DNA from: Streptoalloteichus hindustanus
GTDB taxonomy: Bacteria > Actinomycetota > Actinomycetes > Mycobacteriales > Pseudonocardiaceae
Reading direction: 5' to 3'
DNA: 64,000 nucleotides
Assembly (NCBI RefSeq): GCF_900129375.1
Contig: NZ_FQVN01000001.1
Coordinates: 310,001-374,000 of the forward strand
The position numbers and the translations under genes were made by a program. The notes below the pieces were generated by a model. It was not told the DNA's origin, did no database searches, and saw only the letters and a program-made list of their open reading frames with translations. Position 1 is the stretch's first letter. Every line of letters begins with the position of its first letter. This document shows, in pieces, positions 62,440 to 64,000 of this stretch.

Positions 62440-63273
62440 TCAGGCCCAGCGGTGAACCGTGAACGCGTCGCCGACCGAGATGGTGCCCGGCCGGACGACG
62501 GCCGCCTTCATGCCGAACAGCACGCCGCCCTCGTCGGCGTCCCGTCGGTAGGTCGCCAGGGTGCGGGTGGGCTCGGGGCCGGCCCGGCGCCCGGTCTCCT
62601 GGTCGACGGTGGGCACAACGCACCGCTTGCACCGCTTCTCGTAGCCGATCTCCACCTCGCCGACCAGGGCCGACCGGACGTCGTCCTCGGCGTGGGGCTC
62701 GTCCCAGCCGGCCAGGACGACGTTCGGCCGGAACCGGTTCATCGGCAGCGCCGCGACGCCCCGCTCGGCGAGGCGCCGGTTCAGCTCGGCCAGCGACGCC
62801 AACGAGGTGACCAGCAGTGCGTGGCCGTCGGCGAAGCCGGCCGTGCCACCGGTCTCGCCGGAGCTGACCCGGGCGTGGTCCGGCGGCACGCGGACCAGCC
62901 GGCAGTCGACGCCGAGGACCGCGCCGAACCACGCGGCGGCGTCATCACCCTGGTCGACACCCGGACCGGTGAAGGAGAACACCGTCACGTCCCGGCGCGG
63001 GCCGTCCTCGGCCACGGGCACCTTGAGGTCCTCGACTCCGGGAGCGCCGAGCACGAGCGTCGCGCCGTCGTCGAGCACCCGGGGCTGGACGGTGGCCATC
63101 GCCGGGAGCTGCCGCTGGCTCAGGAACCGACCGGTGTCCGCCGCCACGAGCATGAACTCCCGGTCGTGGCGCAGCCCGCGCGCGGTCACCTCCGCCCGGT
63201 CCACCGCCGTGCCCGCGCACCCCTTGACCGGGTAGTACGCGAGGGCGTGGACCGCGATCGACGGCCCGGTCAC
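62440..63273 (-). CDS. MOSC-domain oxidoreductase-like protein
   Basis: A 277-residue protein with a MOSC_N barrel (LAYYPVKGCAGTAVDRAEV) and a MOSC domain, related to mARC/YcbX enzymes that bind molybdenum cofactor and reduce N-hydroxylated compounds. The probable Mo-ligating Cys is in EKRCKRCVVPTVDQETG. There is no C-terminal 2Fe-2S domain, so electrons must come from a separate partner. GTG 63273 overlaps the purB stop (GTGA), an unexpected coupling to purine synthesis. Confidence 0.88.
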   Translation of the reverse strand: MTGPSIAVHALAYYPVKGCAGTAVDRAEVTARGLRHDREFMLVAADTGRFLSQRQLPAMATVQPRVLDDGATLVLGAPGVEDLKVPVAEDGPRRDVTVFSFTGPGVDQGDDAAAWFGAVLGVDCRLVRVPPDHARVSSGETGGTAGFADGHALLVTSLASLAELNRRLAERGVAALPMNRFRPNVVLAGWDEPHAEDDVRSALVGEVEIGYEKRCKRCVVPTVDQETGRRAGPEPTRTLATYRRDADEGGVLFGMKAAVVRPGTISVGDAFTVHRWA

Positions 63274-64000
63274 AGGATCGGGGCCGGGGCGTAGGCCGCG
63301 GCCTCCGGGTGGCGGGCGACGACCTCCTCCACCCGTCGGACGACCTCGGCGACCTGGGCGGCGGCGGCGCCGGTGAACGGCAGCCGGTCGGCGAGCAGCG
63401 CGTCGAGCTCGCCCCGGTCCAGCGGGACGCGCTCGTCGGCCGCCAGCCGGTCGAGCAGGTCGTTGCGCTCGGCGCCCTTCTCCCGCATCGCCAGCGCGGC
63501 GGCCACCGCGTGCTCCTTGATCGCCTCGTGGGCGGTCTCCCTGCCGACCCCGGCTCGCACGGCCGCCATCAGCACCTTGGTGGTGGCCAGGAACGGCAGG
63601 TAGCGGTCCAGCTCCCTGGCGACCACGGCGGGGAAGGCGCCGAACTCGTCCAGGACGGTCAGGAACGTCTCGACCAGGCCGTCGAAGGCGAAGAAGGCGT
63701 CGGGCAGGGCCACGCGGCGCACCACCGAGCACGACACGTCGCCCTCGTTCCACTGGTCGCCGGCCAGCTCGCCCACCATGCCGGCGTAGCCGCGCAGGAT
63801 GACGGCGAGGCCGTTGACCCGCTCACACGACCGGGTGTTCATCTTGTGGGGCATGGCGGAGGAGCCCACCTGGCCGGGCTTGAAGCCCTCGGTGACCAGC
63901 TCGTGCCCGGCCATCAGCCGAATGGTCTTGGCCAGCGAGGACGGCGCGGCGGCGAGCTGGACGAGGGCGGTGACCACCTCGAAGTCCAGCGACCGCGGGT
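63270..64000 (-). CDS. purB: Adenylosuccinate lyase PurB, 3' part (start outside window)
   Basis: PurB splits SAICAR and adenylosuccinate, releasing fumarate. Only the C-terminal 243 or so residues are here; the frame remains open to base 64000. The fumarase-superfamily signature GSSAMPHKMNTRSCERV, with the flexible-loop Ser, is present, and the C-terminal helical domain is complete. Downstream the stop overlaps the MOSC gene. With purC nearby this continues the purine block found in the same order in mycobacteria (from memory). Confidence 0.96.
   Translation of the reverse strand, partial: PRSLDFEVVTALVQLAAAPSSLAKTIRLMAGHELVTEGFKPGQVGSSAMPHKMNTRSCERVNGLAVILRGYAGMVGELAGDQWNEGDVSCSVVRRVALPDAFFAFDGLVETFLTVLDEFGAFPAVVARELDRYLPFLATTKVLMAAVRAGVGRETAHEAIKEHAVAAALAMREKGAERNDLLDRLAADERVPLDRGELDALLADRLPFTGAAAAQVAEVVRRVEEVVARHPEAAAYAPAPIL

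Overview
The window is GC-rich actinomycete chromosome. Mycothiol biosynthesis (mshD), a mycothiol-type isomerase, PPE/EspG type VII secretion proteins, an RsiG-type anti-sigma factor and many leaderless promoters point to the family Pseudonocardiaceae (Saccharothrix/Actinosynnema/Lentzea-like). The genus is an inference. From memory of the Mycobacterium tuberculosis map, much of the backbone follows the rv0822c-to-rv0777 order in inverted orientation: LCP protein, phoU, pst genes, mshD, glnR, thioredoxin, sulfurtransferase, FABP, PabC-like, DUF3073, purM, purF, purL/Q/S, purC, purB. Accessory blocks are inserted into it.

Region by region. 0-7.7 kb: an LCP cell-wall ligase (5' end outside the window), then the phosphate regulon. 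phoU and pstSCAB read convergently, and the phoU and pstS promoters share the same PHO-box layout. 7.7-15 kb: mshD and glnR, an alpha/beta hydrolase-DUF2993-thioredoxin operon, and a sulfur operon (DUF4395, rhodanese, DUF1416) preceded by a cysteine-containing leader peptide and a hairpin over the ribosome binding site. A heme-type FABP barrel follows. 15-21.6 kb: aminodeoxychorismate lyase, a Nur-like regulator coupled to YgfZ, a BKACE enzyme, RsiG, an asparaginase with an apparent ATT start, and an MFS exporter. 21.6-24.1 kb: repeat-rich intergenic DNA, a hypothetical gene and DUF3073.

24.1-32.4 kb: a myo-inositol catabolic cluster (iolG, iolE-like, iolC, Cgl0159-type aldolase, iolB, iolD) with a divergent LacI regulator; no iolA is present. 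32.8-38.7 kb: purM, purF, a 40-base poly-C tract, a DUF559 protein, a mycothiol-dependent isomerase relative that lacks one metal ligand, and a sterol-carrier-like protein. 38.8-49.1 kb is accessory: a secreted exo-beta-glucosaminidase, a GH15 enzyme, and a tightly coupled operon of three DUF574 methyltransferase paralogues plus a PAS-GGDEF-EAL protein. 49.3-58.1 kb: purL, purQ and purS overlapping, an epimerase, a secreted serine protease, an MBL-fold protein, a DUF2334 protein and purC. 58.4-62.4 kb: a type VII substrate cluster without secretion machinery. 62.4-64 kb: a MOSC protein and the 3' part of purB.

Four loci carry copies of one structured intergenic repeat. Two of these loci also share a 45-nt element and clusters of perfect DnaA boxes. 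This composite non-coding module is the least explained structure in the window. No tRNA, rRNA, CRISPR array or transposase was recognised.
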